A stretch of 64,000 nucleotides of DNA from positions 62,255,369 through 62,319,368 of the forward strand of contig OX442314.1 in the NCBI GenBank assembly GCA_949358305.1. The letters are read 5' to 3'. Position 1 is the first letter of the stretch. Each line of letters starts with the position of its first letter. The position numbers and the translations under genes are program-made. The notes beneath the pieces are model-generated. The model saw only the letters and a list, made by a program, of their open reading frames with translations, made no database searches and was not told the DNA's origin. Below are positions 1 through 9,405 of this stretch, piece by piece. The DNA comes from Strigamia acuminata. Lineage: Eukaryota; Arthropoda; Chilopoda; Geophilomorpha; Linotaeniidae.

Positions 1-603
1 GCGTGGTCGGCGGAACAAAGGCGGCGTCTCGAGTTGTCGTTAATTCGTCACGGATTCGTCTTCACGGACGCGGTGGAATGCTCTTTCGAGTCTTCTATCC
101 GTGCCTGTTGTCTAGGGTTTGTTTAGCGTCGCAGAGGCCTCGTCTAGGAACTTTGGGGTTCCCTACAAAGCACTCGGACACTTACTTCGGCGAATAATCG
201 TCTGGGCGATTATTCTGGGTGATTTCACAAGGGCTATTCTCGTGCTTTCGCAGGAATAGCTCGCAAGTGACTTCGTGAGAGTTACAGTTTGCACTTTACT
301 CAGCGATCCTCGATCAATCCTAACTTGTAGTTGAAGTTGGCCTGACGGTGAGGTAGTTGCTGTGTTCTTGGTGTCGTTTGTGTAAGTTCTGACTTTAGGC
401 GGGAAACACAGCCTTTTATGCAGTGGGGTGAAGGACCGGCGATCAACCAATGGGGGCTGACCACCAGCCGCTTCCTCCCCCTCGGGGCACACACCTGCCA
501 TGGGGAGGTGGAGCCAACTCGGGGGGGAACGACTCTTTAATCATAGTGACTCATAGGACAAGTATCCGCCCTGGGGGGACACTTATCCAACTGGGTCACC
601 ACA
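1..603 (-). mobile_element. LTR fragment of a Ty3-A-related element, cut by window start
   Basis: The stretch ends at 603 with GGGTCACCACA, the same terminus as the Ty3-A LTRs (in element sense an LTR starts TGTGGTGACCC), and is followed directly by U2 spacer sequence that is continuous in other units. The body is GC-rich and differs from the Ty3-A LTR apart from short matches such as the stretch near 108-125, so it is probably the LTR of a related, diverged family on the minus strand. No coding region is convincing; the short open frames here are chance. The left end and partner LTR lie outside the window. Confidence 0.6.
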
Positions 604-719
604 ATATATACCCAGTACATACTACATGTAGACCAATACCCTAGTGTTATATAATAGCCTTTTTGTACCTCATTTCTAATTTTGTATTATTATTATTATT
701 ATATGATTCTCCCGAAGGA
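604..719. other. U2 repeat-unit spacer on the 3' side of U2
   Basis: This segment recurs at 38194-38319, about 40230-40350 and about 63020-63146. It contains a short (TA)n tract, a conserved block, and an (ATT)n microsatellite next to the U2 3' end. In U2 sense, the first bases beyond the mature RNA read CTCC-TTCG-GGAG, a short stem closed by a UUCG tetraloop, which may belong to the 3'-processing region. The (TA)n tract is where Ty3-type elements have inserted in this and the next unit. Confidence 0.75.
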
Positions 720-867
720 GTGGGCCGATCCTGGAGTTACTGCTATACCAGGCCAACCCGTGGCAGGGGTGGAGCAAGCTCCGAGCACCTCACCGCATTC
801 CAAAAATCAGTTTAATATTCTGGGTCCTCAATGAGGACCGTATCAGATATTAAGCTGATAAGAACAG
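720..867 (-). pseudogene. U2 snRNA gene, 3' three-quarters, split by Tx1 copy 1
   Basis: This is the reverse complement of U2 from about nucleotide 41 to the 3' end, matching the intact copy at 38320-38507. It retains the Sm site (GATTTTTGG), stem IIa (GGTCCTCATTGAGGACC) and the GGAGCTTGCTCC hairpin. The remaining 5' part of the gene lies at 6831-6887, on the other side of Tx1 copy 1, so the gene cannot yield a normal U2 RNA. The 3' end is placed by analogy with the usual 188-nt length and is uncertain by a few bases. Confidence 0.93.
851..867. repeat. Target-site duplication of Tx1 copy 1, left side
   Basis: The 17-bp U2 segment taagctgataagaacag is repeated at 6831-6847. It corresponds to U2 nucleotides 41-57. 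The same duplication flanks copy 2 (40482-40498 and 52438-52454), and the left half is present before copy 3 (63278-63294). Confidence 0.9.
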
Positions 868-1286
868 GACAGGTCACACGTGGTTGCTCCTGCGTTTTTC
901 CTGTTTTTTCAGAAATTTCGGATAAATTCCTGGGATTTTCTGCGGTGAAACTGTCGGTATATGTACCTTGTACCATCCCACGTCGTTTTCCGAATCAAAA
1001 TCGCGTTATTTTTTGAAATTTTCGACTTTTTTACGAATTCCGCAACACGTGGCGACGATCGTCGCATTTTCGTTTTCGGTTTTTCGTCGTTTCCGGGCCA
1101 ACGAACGGTCCATTTGTTGTGTTCTTGGCACCAAATTGTGCGCCAAGACTTCGTCTACAAGACTGTGTAGGTTTTGTGGATACTTACAATCGTTTTCGGG
1201 CCGAAATTTTGACTTTTTCGTCCGTTCGCGATCGGCGCGATCTCGTAGAATCGGCAGACGTCGCCCTGACGTTTTCCTTCGCCGCG
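868..1286 (+). promoter_or_regulatory. 5' UTR and presumed internal promoter of Tx1 copy 1
   Basis: These 419 nt lie between the U2 junction and the ORF1 ATG. The same segment is present in copy 2 (40499-40917, almost identical) and copy 3 (63295-63714, roughly 93% identical by eye). Because the element is antisense to U2, the U2 promoter cannot drive it, so transcription must start from within this region or from downstream spacer; this is inference. I see no TATA box. Confidence 0.6.
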
Positions 1287-2438
1287 ATGGAGTTGCTAGT
1301 CGATTGTTGGATCGAGACCGGTCTTAAACCCCGAATCCTCATGGAAACATTGCAAAAGCGACTGGGAAAGTTAACAGAAAACGGCGTACCAACGATAAAA
1401 TTTATCCAACACATACTTGGTGGGAAGTTCCAAGTTCTGCTGACGAACACGGAACTGGTCGACCAGTTGGCCAGTTCCAAAGGAACCAACGTGGATGGGC
1501 TAAAAATCACGTGGGAACCCAAAATTCGTCGGGATAAACGCGTTATTATAAAGGGATTGTCACCACTTGTGCCACTTTTCGAGGTGGAACGCGAGATGAA
1601 AAGATTTGGCAACGTGTCATCCGTTTCATACGAGAAGTTCGAGGACGACGATTTCATTTTGAACGGAAATATCATTGTTATGATCAGCGCCGATGATTTA
1701 CCGAACAAGATCGAGGTTGGGCAGTATTCGGGACACCTAATTTACAAGGGCATGGGCCCGTACTGCCCGAAATGTGACGCGACAGACCACTACGCTTCGG
1801 TTTGTCCCAAAACAAAATGCTTCAACTGTAACCAATTCGGCCACGTAAGCCGATCCTGCACCGAAAAGTGCAAAACGTGCGACAAATTGGGGCACACGTC
1901 CGCCAACTGTCGTATCCGGGCGGCGAACGCGAAGAAAACGACGAACGCAACGCAAGAAACGAGAAGACGACCAAACAATCCAAACAAGCCGCCGAACTGT
2001 TACAATTGCGGGAAACGTGGCCACATTAGCAGCGATTGCACCGAGAATTGCAAGATCTGCAAAGAACCGGGACACGTCTCACGAGACTGTCCAATTCGAA
2101 AGGAAAAAATCGCAAAGAAAACCGAGACAACCAGCGCACGCGTCGAGAACGAAAAACAAGACGAAACGGAACCGATTGAGAAGAAAACTGCCGTGGAACA
2201 AATCGTTACTGTCACCACTTTGGCACTCGTTTCGGAACCGAACCAGCAATACGAAATGGACGTTGAGGAACAGTTGAAACGGTCGAGAGAGGAGACGGAC
2301 AGCGACGACGAGGGTTTCACCACGGTGACATACAAGCAAACTGGCGTACAAGATTTATCAAAAACGAGACAGAAAAGCCACTCGAAGAAGAAGAGGGGAA
2401 ACGATTCTGCCACGAAGGGGGAAGAAATTCCCAAGTAA
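1287..2438 (+). CDS. ORF1 protein of Tx1 copy 1, five CCHC zinc knuckles
   Basis: The 383-aa ORF1 product is expected to bind element RNA and form the ribonucleoprotein particle. The open frame extends upstream to 1119, but ATG at 1287 is the first methionine, and the frame upstream is UTR-like. The N-terminal half (about residues 1-155) has no domain I can name. Five zinc knuckles of the CX2CX4HX4C type follow, two blocks separated by a basic linker: CPKC...H...C, CFNC, CKTC, then CYNC and CKIC. The C-terminal tail is rich in Lys, Glu and Ser. The frame is intact here but carries a premature stop in copy 2. The stop codon at 2436-2438 sits at the base of a predicted hairpin. Confidence 0.9.
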   Translation: MELLVDCWIETGLKPRILMETLQKRLGKLTENGVPTIKFIQHILGGKFQVLLTNTELVDQLASSKGTNVDGLKITWEPKIRRDKRVIIKGLSPLVPLFEVEREMKRFGNVSSVSYEKFEDDDFILNGNIIVMISADDLPNKIEVGQYSGHLIYKGMGPYCPKCDATDHYASVCPKTKCFNCNQFGHVSRSCTEKCKTCDKLGHTSANCRIRAANAKKTTNATQETRRRPNNPNKPPNCYNCGKRGHISSDCTENCKICKEPGHVSRDCPIRKEKIAKKTETTSARVENEKQDETEPIEKKTAVEQIVTVTTLALVSEPNQQYEMDVEEQLKRSREETDSDDEGFTTVTYKQTGVQDLSKTRQKSHSKKKRGNDSATKGEEIPK

Positions 2439-2467
2439 CTTGACAAAAAAAACGTTTTTGTTAAGTT
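2437..2467 (+). promoter_or_regulatory. Hairpin at the ORF1 stop codon, before ORF2
   Basis: The arms AACTTGACAAAAA (2437-2449) and TTTTTGTTAAGTT (2455-2467) pair over 13 positions, one as G-U, with a 5-nt loop. The same sequence is present at 42068-42098 in copy 2. It starts inside the ORF1 stop codon, and the ORF2 frame opens 50 nt downstream with no ATG before the endonuclease motifs, so the structure may couple translation of the two ORFs. That role is inferred. Confidence 0.6.
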
Positions 2468-2487
2468 TTCGACACACGCACCGTTAG

Positions 2488-5400
2488 AAAAAACCTCCAC
2501 AAACAGAAGAATTCGTCTTTAAAGCTGCTACGTACAATAGGGGGTTTCATTAATTAAGCAATTTTGTAATTTTGCAACTTTAGCAATTTTGCACTTTTGG
2601 ATTTGTCACATGATATCAGTTCCACCAATCATGTGCATAATTGCAAAAACACAAACAAAAAAAATACACAATCACAAAATCAAAGGTAGTTTTGCTATTT
2701 TGGCAAAATGGCAGCAGCCAAACTCAATCCAAGTGGCCATCACAAATTGTGATTAACAATTAGTTGCAAAAACAATCTCATGATTTTGCAATTTTGCAAT
2801 TATTTAAATAGTCACATGACTTCCTATCCACCATATTGGGTTTTAGTTATATCCAACCAATTTTAAAATGTGATGCAAAATAACTAGTTCTATTTGTGTG
2901 ATGAAACAAAGTTTTTTTTTAATAAGGTGCATTTTAATAAATATGTTTCACAGATTGCACCAGAGCCATTACTTGAGTTTCCTAGCTGTTATTCAGTCAT
3001 GGATGCATCAGCATATTGATAATATACAAGGATACAAGTTGGCCACTTAGATAGAGCTTGGATGCCTCCATTTTGTTTTGAGTTTCACAAGCCTCAAAAT
3101 CACTTCTTATCAAAATCACAAAAACTACCTTTCAGATGTTTTTGGGATTTTGTGTTTTCACACTCTTGTACTTTAGTGAATGTGAATGTGATTGGTAGAA
3201 CAGATGTCACATGACAATACTCAAAAATCACAAAGTTGTCCAGATCACAAAATTGCAAAATTGTCTGGGTTAATTCAATGTAATCCCATTTTTGGAGGCA
3301 TCAAAAAATAATGATTTTGTGATTAATGCAAAATCACAAAATTGCAAAATCATTCATATAATGAAACCCCCTATTGTACGCTCACTTCAAGGATTTACAA
3401 GACAAACCGAATTGCTAAACTGGATGAGGACGAATCCAGTCGACATAGTGTTTCTGCAGGAAACTCACGTGACCGACAAACTGAAAATGCGATGGATCGA
3501 GCAAAATACTCCCGGCTTCAAGTGGCACTGGTGCTGCAACGTAGACGGCAGCGGAGGACTTGGAATTGGCTTCAAAAAATCGAAATTCAGCCAGAGCAGT
3601 GTGCGCTACGAATGCCACAACCGAATCATGGTTTGGGACTGTGTTTGTGGCGACACTGCACTTCGATTAATCAACGCGTACGGACCAGTGGACGTTACGA
3701 AAGTCGAGGACTTCTACGACGAGCTCACCGTGTGCACTGACACCAACCGAAACGTGATTATCGGCGGCGACTTAAACACGGACTTCGAATCGACCTCGAG
3801 ACGACACGCAAAGGCAGAAAAGCGACTCGAGAAACTGATGAACGACAAAAACTTGACAGATGCGTGGCTTGCCGGCGGTAGAAAAGGAATGCAGCACTCC
3901 TTCAAATGGCAGACCACGACCTCGAGACTGGACTACTGGTTGGTAGAGAATAATGGGCGAATCCTGACCAAAAGCTGCTCGATTGGTGGCGACTCGTTCT
4001 CGGATCACTACCCGGTGTTTTGTGCTTTTGGACTCATGTCTAGAAAGAGGATAAAATCGTTTTGGAAATTAAACACAGACCTGCTTGATGACCAGCATTT
4101 TTGCGAACGTTTTGAGGAAAAATGGGGCGATTGGATCGACGAGTTGCGATTGGACCCAAGAGGCTGGGAAACGATTAAACGACGAATCAAACATTTTTGC
4201 AAGACCGCATCGATTGCTGCAAATAGAAAAGCAAAGGAACATAGGGAAAACCTACTTTGGATCCGGAAGTTGTTTAGAGACTCGGGGCAAGACTTTTTTA
4301 AAAGCGACATCGAGGAAATTTCACGCGAATTGAAAGAGTTGAACGTGACTACGCAGCGAGGAAACGCCATTTTTGCCGTGATCGAGGAGCGCGACTTTCT
4401 AGACAGTGTCGGCGACGATGCAAAGAGAAAGAAAGAGGCGGCAAATTCGAAACGGGATATTAGTAATGTGTTTGTGAATGGCGCAGCGATTTCCGACGAG
4501 GTGGCAATTTGTACCGCATTCACCAACCACTACAAAGAAAAATTCGGGCGAGTGGACGTAAACGAAGCTACTTGGACGAAATTTCACGGAGAATCGGATT
4601 CTGGCGACGAATTTTCGAACCTGGATGACGCCTTCACCGTGAAGGAAATCTCGGACACGATTAGCAGATTGAGCAACAACCGCAGCCCAGGAATTGATGG
4701 GATTCCGGCCGAGTTCTACAAGAAATTCCGTGGAATCATTGCTCCTTATCTCTGCACGCTGTGGAACACCAGCACGACGCTGACCAACTCCCAGAGATCG
4801 GGCGTGATAACGCTGATCCCGAAAATCGAAAACCCGAAGGTTTGCGGCGACTGGCGACCGATCTCGCTGCTGTGCACCGACTACAAAATCTACACGAAAG
4901 TTCTAAACTCACGACTTCGGACGCTGATCAAGGAAAAAGTCGAGTGTGGACAGTTCGGGGGCGTGAAGGGAAAACGAATTTCGGATGCGCAGATCCTCCT
5001 CGCATCAACTTGGAACCGGGGAACTTTAACCAACTCATCTCTGGCGCTGCTCGCACTGGACCAACGTGAAGCGTACGACCGCGTCCACTGGGAATATTTG
5101 TGGAAATCGTGCAAGTCGATCGGATTCACCGACCAGTTCCTCGAGCGCATCAAACAGTGCTATCGCGACATCACCTCGAAAATCAATATCAACGGGACAT
5201 TGACTGAAAACATCGAAATTTCCAGAGGTGTACGACAGGGTTGCCCGCTTTCGATGACCCTGTACACCGTATACATCGACACACTCCAGAAACGCATCCA
5301 GAACGAAGAGAAAATTGCAGGCGTTCGACTACAGGGCACGGAAATCAAGTCCACGGCGTTCGTTGACGACCTGACGCTCACGATCACCGACCCAAACTCG

Positions 5401-6693
5401 TTGGAAGCGATTCGTAACCTTTTTGGCGAGTTTAGAGACGCGACCGGCAGCGACCTGAACTTGGCCAAGAGCAAGGGACTCACGATTGGACCAGCGTGGA
5501 TCGAGGACCACAAGCGGATGTTCCCGATCAACTGGAACGAGACTTCGGTTAAAATTCTGGGGATCGAGTTCGGCTACGATATGAAACGTGTTGGAAAGCG
5601 AGCGTGGCGACTTTTGGCAATCGAATTAACTGCCACACTCAACGAATGGCGCGACAGGAATATGTCTTTCGTGCAGAAGGTGAGTTTCATCAAGCAGTAC
5701 GTCCTGTGCAAAGTAAAATTCCTGGCCAGCGTGCACCTCCCAAGCCAGAAATGGATGAAAGAGATGCAAACGAAACTGGTCAGGTTTGTATGGGGCGGAA
5801 AGGTGAATAGACTCCCTTTTGCCGGGACTTACCTGTGTGCCAGGAAGGAGGATGGAGGCATCGGTCTGCCACACATCGAGACACTGGTCATGGCGTACGT
5901 CACCGAGTTGACCCTGCGAAAAGTAAAAATGGAGAATCGAATGGAAAATTGGTCGGTTTACATTACGCTTTACCTCGGTTTCCACTGGAGGAAACTCGAC
6001 CCCGAGATGGCGAGCATCCGGTTTGTACATTCCGAGACACGCGACATCTGGTTCGACTACATCTACAAGATTTCGACCACGTACCTGGCCGTTTTTCCCG
6101 ACGAATGGCGCGAGCTAGATGGAAACGGATGGTACTGGTGGTTTTATGCGAAAACGAACGACGCCGACCGGAACATTCGAGACTACTCGAGGGGCACGAA
6201 CTGGAGTCTTCTCTGGCGTAATTTGTGGTCTGCAAACATGCAGAACACAATCTGGAAGATTTGCCAGAGGGGAGTCCTGTGCAGAGACCGTCTTTTCAAG
6301 ATGAAGCTCCGAGATTCCGACTCGTGCCAGCGATGCACCGCAACCGAAAACGCTAAACACGTAATCTGGGACTGCCCGTACGCACAGCGAATCTGGCTCG
6401 ATCTGGCCAGCCTGTTCGACGCCAGGGACCTCGTATACGAAAATGTAATCTTTAAGATACCTCCGAACATCGACGCGACTAAAGTGAGATTTTGGAACTT
6501 CCTAAACGGTCTGGTGATCCATTATTTATGGAGAGCCAGATGCGAAATTCACCGAGGAAACAATTGGGATAAATCTCAATTCTTCATTGTAATCTGGGCA
6601 GTGGCCAAGACGAACATGGAAGCCCTTCGAAAACGAAACGAAGGCAAGTGGATCGAGCTAATGAATAGCGGGCGGGGAATAATCGACAATTGA
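2488..6693 (+). pseudogene. ORF2 (AP endonuclease plus reverse transcriptase) of Tx1 copy 1, disrupted near its start
   Basis: ORF2 makes the nick in U2 and copies the element RNA at the nick (target-primed reverse transcription). The frame opens after a TAG at 2485-2487. The insertion at 2539-3375 then replaces the codons following the first endonuclease motif (TYNVRSL, intact in copy 2). From 3376 the frame runs to 6693. Visible motifs are the endonuclease LQETH, GDLNTDF, SRLDYW and SDHYPV; RT motif SPGIDGIPAEFYK; LDQREAYD; RQGCPLS; the catalytic FVDD at 5359-5370; and a C-terminal CX2CX7HX4C knuckle near 6328-6380. There is no RNase H domain and no restriction-like endonuclease. A 1133-codon frame can be read from 3292, but its first part is inserted transposon. 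Except for the insertion, the gene is nearly identical to copy 2. Confidence 0.9.
2539..3375. mobile_element. Non-autonomous inverted-repeat DNA transposon (MITE-like) in Tx1 ORF2
   Basis: Comparison with the uninterrupted site in copy 2 (around 42170) shows a net gain of 837 bp. The ends are inverted repeats: AGGGGGTTTCATTA at the left and its complement at the right, extendable to CAATAGGGGGTTTCAT because the target itself is a near-palindrome. The interior is AT-rich, with many copies of a ttttgcaa-like word in both orientations, and has no coding potential. The target duplication is at most one base, or is masked by the palindrome, so superfamily assignment is not possible from this copy. 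Confidence 0.82.
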
Positions 6694-6830
6694 CAGTTAT
6701 TACGAAAAACTGTATATATTGAGTGTAACTTTTATTTATTTATATTGTAATTTGAATACCTAGGTATGCACTTGCATTCCTGTTTTTGGCTTTTCGGAAA
6801 ATAAACAAACCCTGTTGATGGGTACAAAGC
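6694..6830 (+). other. 3' UTR of Tx1 copy 1
   Basis: The 137-nt tail runs from the ORF2 stop to the U2 junction and is identical in kind at 52301-52437. It ends in GGGTACAAAGC with no poly(A) or simple repeat, as expected for an element whose RNA 3' end is recognised by its own reverse transcriptase. An AATAAA lies at about 6800. Confidence 0.75.
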
Positions 6831-6887
6831 TAAGCTGATAAGAACAGATACTACACTTTGATCTTAGCCAAAAGGCCGAGAAGCGAT
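6831..6887 (-). pseudogene. U2 snRNA gene, first 57 nt, split by Tx1 copy 1
   Basis: This is the complement of U2 nucleotides 1-57: the 5' end ATCGCTTCTCGG at 6887, the branch-site recognition bases GTAGTA, and the duplicated target at 6831-6847. The U2 promoter, presumed to lie beyond 6887, would transcribe this stub and then run antisense into the Tx1 3' UTR. Confidence 0.93.
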
Positions 6888-8370
6888 ACCTATCTAGCTG
6901 TCTCCAACTCAGCCAGTCTACAAGCTAGCGCGAGTCGCAACGGCGCGTCATCCTTCTGAGCTCATACTCATTTCACAATGATCATCACATTTCAAACTCT
7001 TTCAGCTAAACTTCCTACTTGTTCATATTCTTCATGTCTTTTTTAAGGCTAATTTTATTCAACTTGACTTGAATGTTTGTTGGTTTGTCTCATTTGGAGA
7101 AAAAAGGAATTAAAAAATTCATCATAAGCTAGGAAAGTAGACTTTTCTGATGCAGTTTTTGGTCTACTTTCCAATTAATATGATAACATTTGGGTTAGAA
7201 GTAGTTAAAAGGGAGAAAATAGCCCATTTACGGCGCAATGTCTCATCAAACCGGAGCACCACCTGGCGGATCCCGAGTGCTTTAATGGATGCCTAAATGT
7301 TCGGCTCGATGCGATGCGTTTGTTTCATGATTTCGGCATTAGAAAGAGGTCGAGAAATTCTGCAAGCAGGCTCATTCGATTGGAAATTCCATTCCACACA
7401 AGCCTGTATGTTTTTCTACTTGATTTCATCGAGGAAAGATTCCGTTTCGGGCGATCGAAGCCGGCGACCGCATGGCAAATTTCGTGCTGGGAAATTTAAT
7501 TTCAATTCGACCCTAAAAACAAAAAAAAATGAAAAATGAACGGTTTAAAATATTTAAAAAATGTTTCCTGTGCAAAATTTGCCGCTCTTTCCAATGGTGC
7601 CAATAACTTTTTGATCTGTGCTACAGTTTTTTTTTATTTTCAAAAAACGATAACTGTCATTTGCCAAAGAAGGAATGAAATAAATCAACAAAATTTGTGA
7701 GAAATTGTGGGAAATTGTTGTTTAATGTTTCAAAAATTTGTCTACCTTAATAATTAGCATTGTCTAAAATGGATGAGTGTACACATTGCCCCATAACTGG
7801 TCTGGTCTAAATATGACCCATGCTGCATTCCTATATCAAAATTGCAATTATTTATCAGATAATTAAATAAATTAATAAAAATTCATCACAATTCACTGAG
7901 AAATCCATCAAAAGCCATCTAAATCCATCTAAATCCATCAAAAGCCATCTAAATCCATCTAAATCCATCAAAAGCCATCTAAATCCATCTAAATCCATCA
8001 AAAGCCATCGAAATTCACCAAGAAATCATCAAAATTCACGAGAATTTCAACAAATTTCAAGAAAATTCTGTCACCTACCATCAAAAGTTGATGAAAATCC
8101 ATCTAAATCCATCTAATCCTATCAAATGCCATCGAAAATCACCAAGAAATCATCAAAATTCACAAAAATTTATCAAAAGTTGATGTTAATTTAGACAAAC
8201 ATTTCATCAAAATCAATTTTAGAAATAGCATAGAGCCAGCCACATTTCAATTCAATTCATACAAACAGAATTAAACAAAACAAAATAGCCGGAGCTGCTC
8301 ACCCGACCAGCTCAGCTCACGGAATGGCACAGTCCTGCCAGCTCACTCCACCTTATATAGCCTCATGTAT
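6888..8370. other. U2 spacer upstream of the gene, interrupted by Ty3-A
   Basis: This spacer is repeated at 38508-40350 and 61455-63146, and partly at 52495-52817. The first 100-200 bp beyond the U2 5' end are best conserved and should contain the proximal sequence element and other snRNA promoter parts on the minus strand, though I cannot fix exact motifs. At 7913-8008 there is a tandem repeat, and from 8280 a GC-richer block followed by a TATATAG-containing segment. The spacer is broken at 8370 by the Ty3-A LTR and resumes at 38194; 8367-8370 is the GTAT target duplication. No gene is seen; the open frames near 7300-7540 recur in other spacers with indels and do not look coding. Confidence 0.8.
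7913..8008. repeat. 30-bp minisatellite built from a 10-bp word
   Basis: Three near-perfect 30-bp units, each made of three versions of the 10-mer nCCATCnAAA, stand in the U2 spacer. Looser versions occur at 39500-39570, 39660-39780 and 62500-62610, so copy number varies between spacers. Confidence 0.75.
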
Positions 8371-9366
8371 TGTCGCGCTCAACTCGGTCTGTCGCTGATA
8401 CGTGGTATGAGTCACTCTCTAATCTCGCAATACCGCTTTACTCAAGCGGTTACCCAAATAATGTGAAACGGCAAACAATGTAAAATGGTAAATATAATAA
8501 ATGTATTTATTATACGGGAATGTACAGGTAAAAGGTATAAAATATGTAAAGGAATAAGGGTAAAAGGTAAGGTGTGTGAAGTTGGCGGGAAACTGGTCGA
8601 GGTCGTCCTTTGTTGGCGCTCTGGATCCAAGATGGCGTCCGCGTGGCAACGTGGTGTCGTCTTGGGCCGGCGTGGCAATGAATGGCGTCCTCGTCTCACG
8701 TTTCTCGTTCGGTCCTTCGGGCTCACGCTGGTCGGGCGCGAGTGAATGCCTAAAAGGTCTTACTTCTGGTCTGTTGTCTAGGTTTAGGGTTTTGTTTAGG
8801 TGTCCGGCGATCACACAGCGGCGGACGCTTGGTGGTTCCCGGCGATACACACAGCGGCGGGAACGCTCGTCGTGGTTACTGCAATTTAGGCTTGTGCGAC
8901 CGTTTGTCTGCACAACTCGCTAAATTGGAGTAGGTTTACTATTTCTAGCTGGCTTGCTAAAATAGTGTGGTAATCTTGTTTCGCAGGTTACTCTGCGGAG
9001 GTTAACACAAATCAATCGTACTCACGTTGGAAGTCCCTTGTCCTAGGTCACTCCTGAAGTCTTTGTACTTAGGCTTGATCGTTTTAGGACGTTTGGCTTT
9101 TACGTGTATCTTGGTTGATTTTTGTGTTGGTTCTGCCCGCTCAGTGCAAGGCGAATTCCTTTGCACAAAGCGGGGGGTGACAGGTGACTAAAGCCACCCA
9201 ATGGTGGAGAAGACGAATCTCCCCCACTCCCCCAGGGCAGACGCCCGTCCATTGACTGGATGTCAATGCTCTGAGGGAAGGGAGGCGCGCGTGCGACTCC
9301 CCCTCTTTACCCGTATGTAGGCCACGAGAGAAACTCTTCGTGCCCCACCCCAGTCGGGTCACCACA
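8371..9366 (-). repeat. Ty3-A 3' LTR, 996 bp, full length
   Basis: In element sense it starts TGTGGTGACCC and ends GAGCGCGACA. It matches 37649-38193 almost perfectly, apart from about 451 bp (roughly 8600-9050) present only here. Confidence 0.93.
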
Positions 9367-9378
9367 CGTCCCCCTCCC
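9367..9378 (-). other. Ty3-A polypurine tract
   Basis: In element sense GGGAGGGGGACG immediately precedes the 3' LTR, in the position expected for the plus-strand primer. Confidence 0.75.
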
Positions 9379-9405
9379 AGCTCTGACCGCGCGTGTTCGG
9401 AGCGA

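Larger units (their letters stand above)
868..6830 (+). mobile_element. Tx1/L1-like non-LTR retrotransposon copy 1, inserted in U2
   Basis: The element has a 419-nt 5' UTR, ORF1 with five CCHC knuckles, ORF2 with an AP-type endonuclease and reverse transcriptase, and a short 3' UTR without a poly(A) tail. It is flanked by a 17-bp direct repeat of U2 sequence (taagctgataagaacag at 851-867 and 6831-6847). It lies antisense to U2. Copies 2 and 3 in this window have the same 5' junction, and copy 2 the same 3' junction, so insertion is site-specific. Known U2-targeting non-LTR elements include Tx1-group families and the unrelated Utopia type, which has a restriction-like endonuclease; the endonuclease here places this element in the first kind. 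An inverted-repeat transposon at 2539-3375 disrupts ORF2. Without it the length is 5126 bp, equal to copy 2 without its own insertion. Confidence 0.92.

Noticed and set aside
3292-3375. An ATG-led start for Tx1 copy 1 ORF2 inside the inverted-repeat insertion
   Set aside because: The first 28 codons are transposon sequence absent from copy 2, where the frame is open through the native endonuclease start. The start is a by-product of the insertion.
8485-8923. Open frames in the Ty3-A LTR
   Set aside because: They lie in LTR sequence and lack protein-like conservation; the matching part of the other LTR is deleted without regard to frame.
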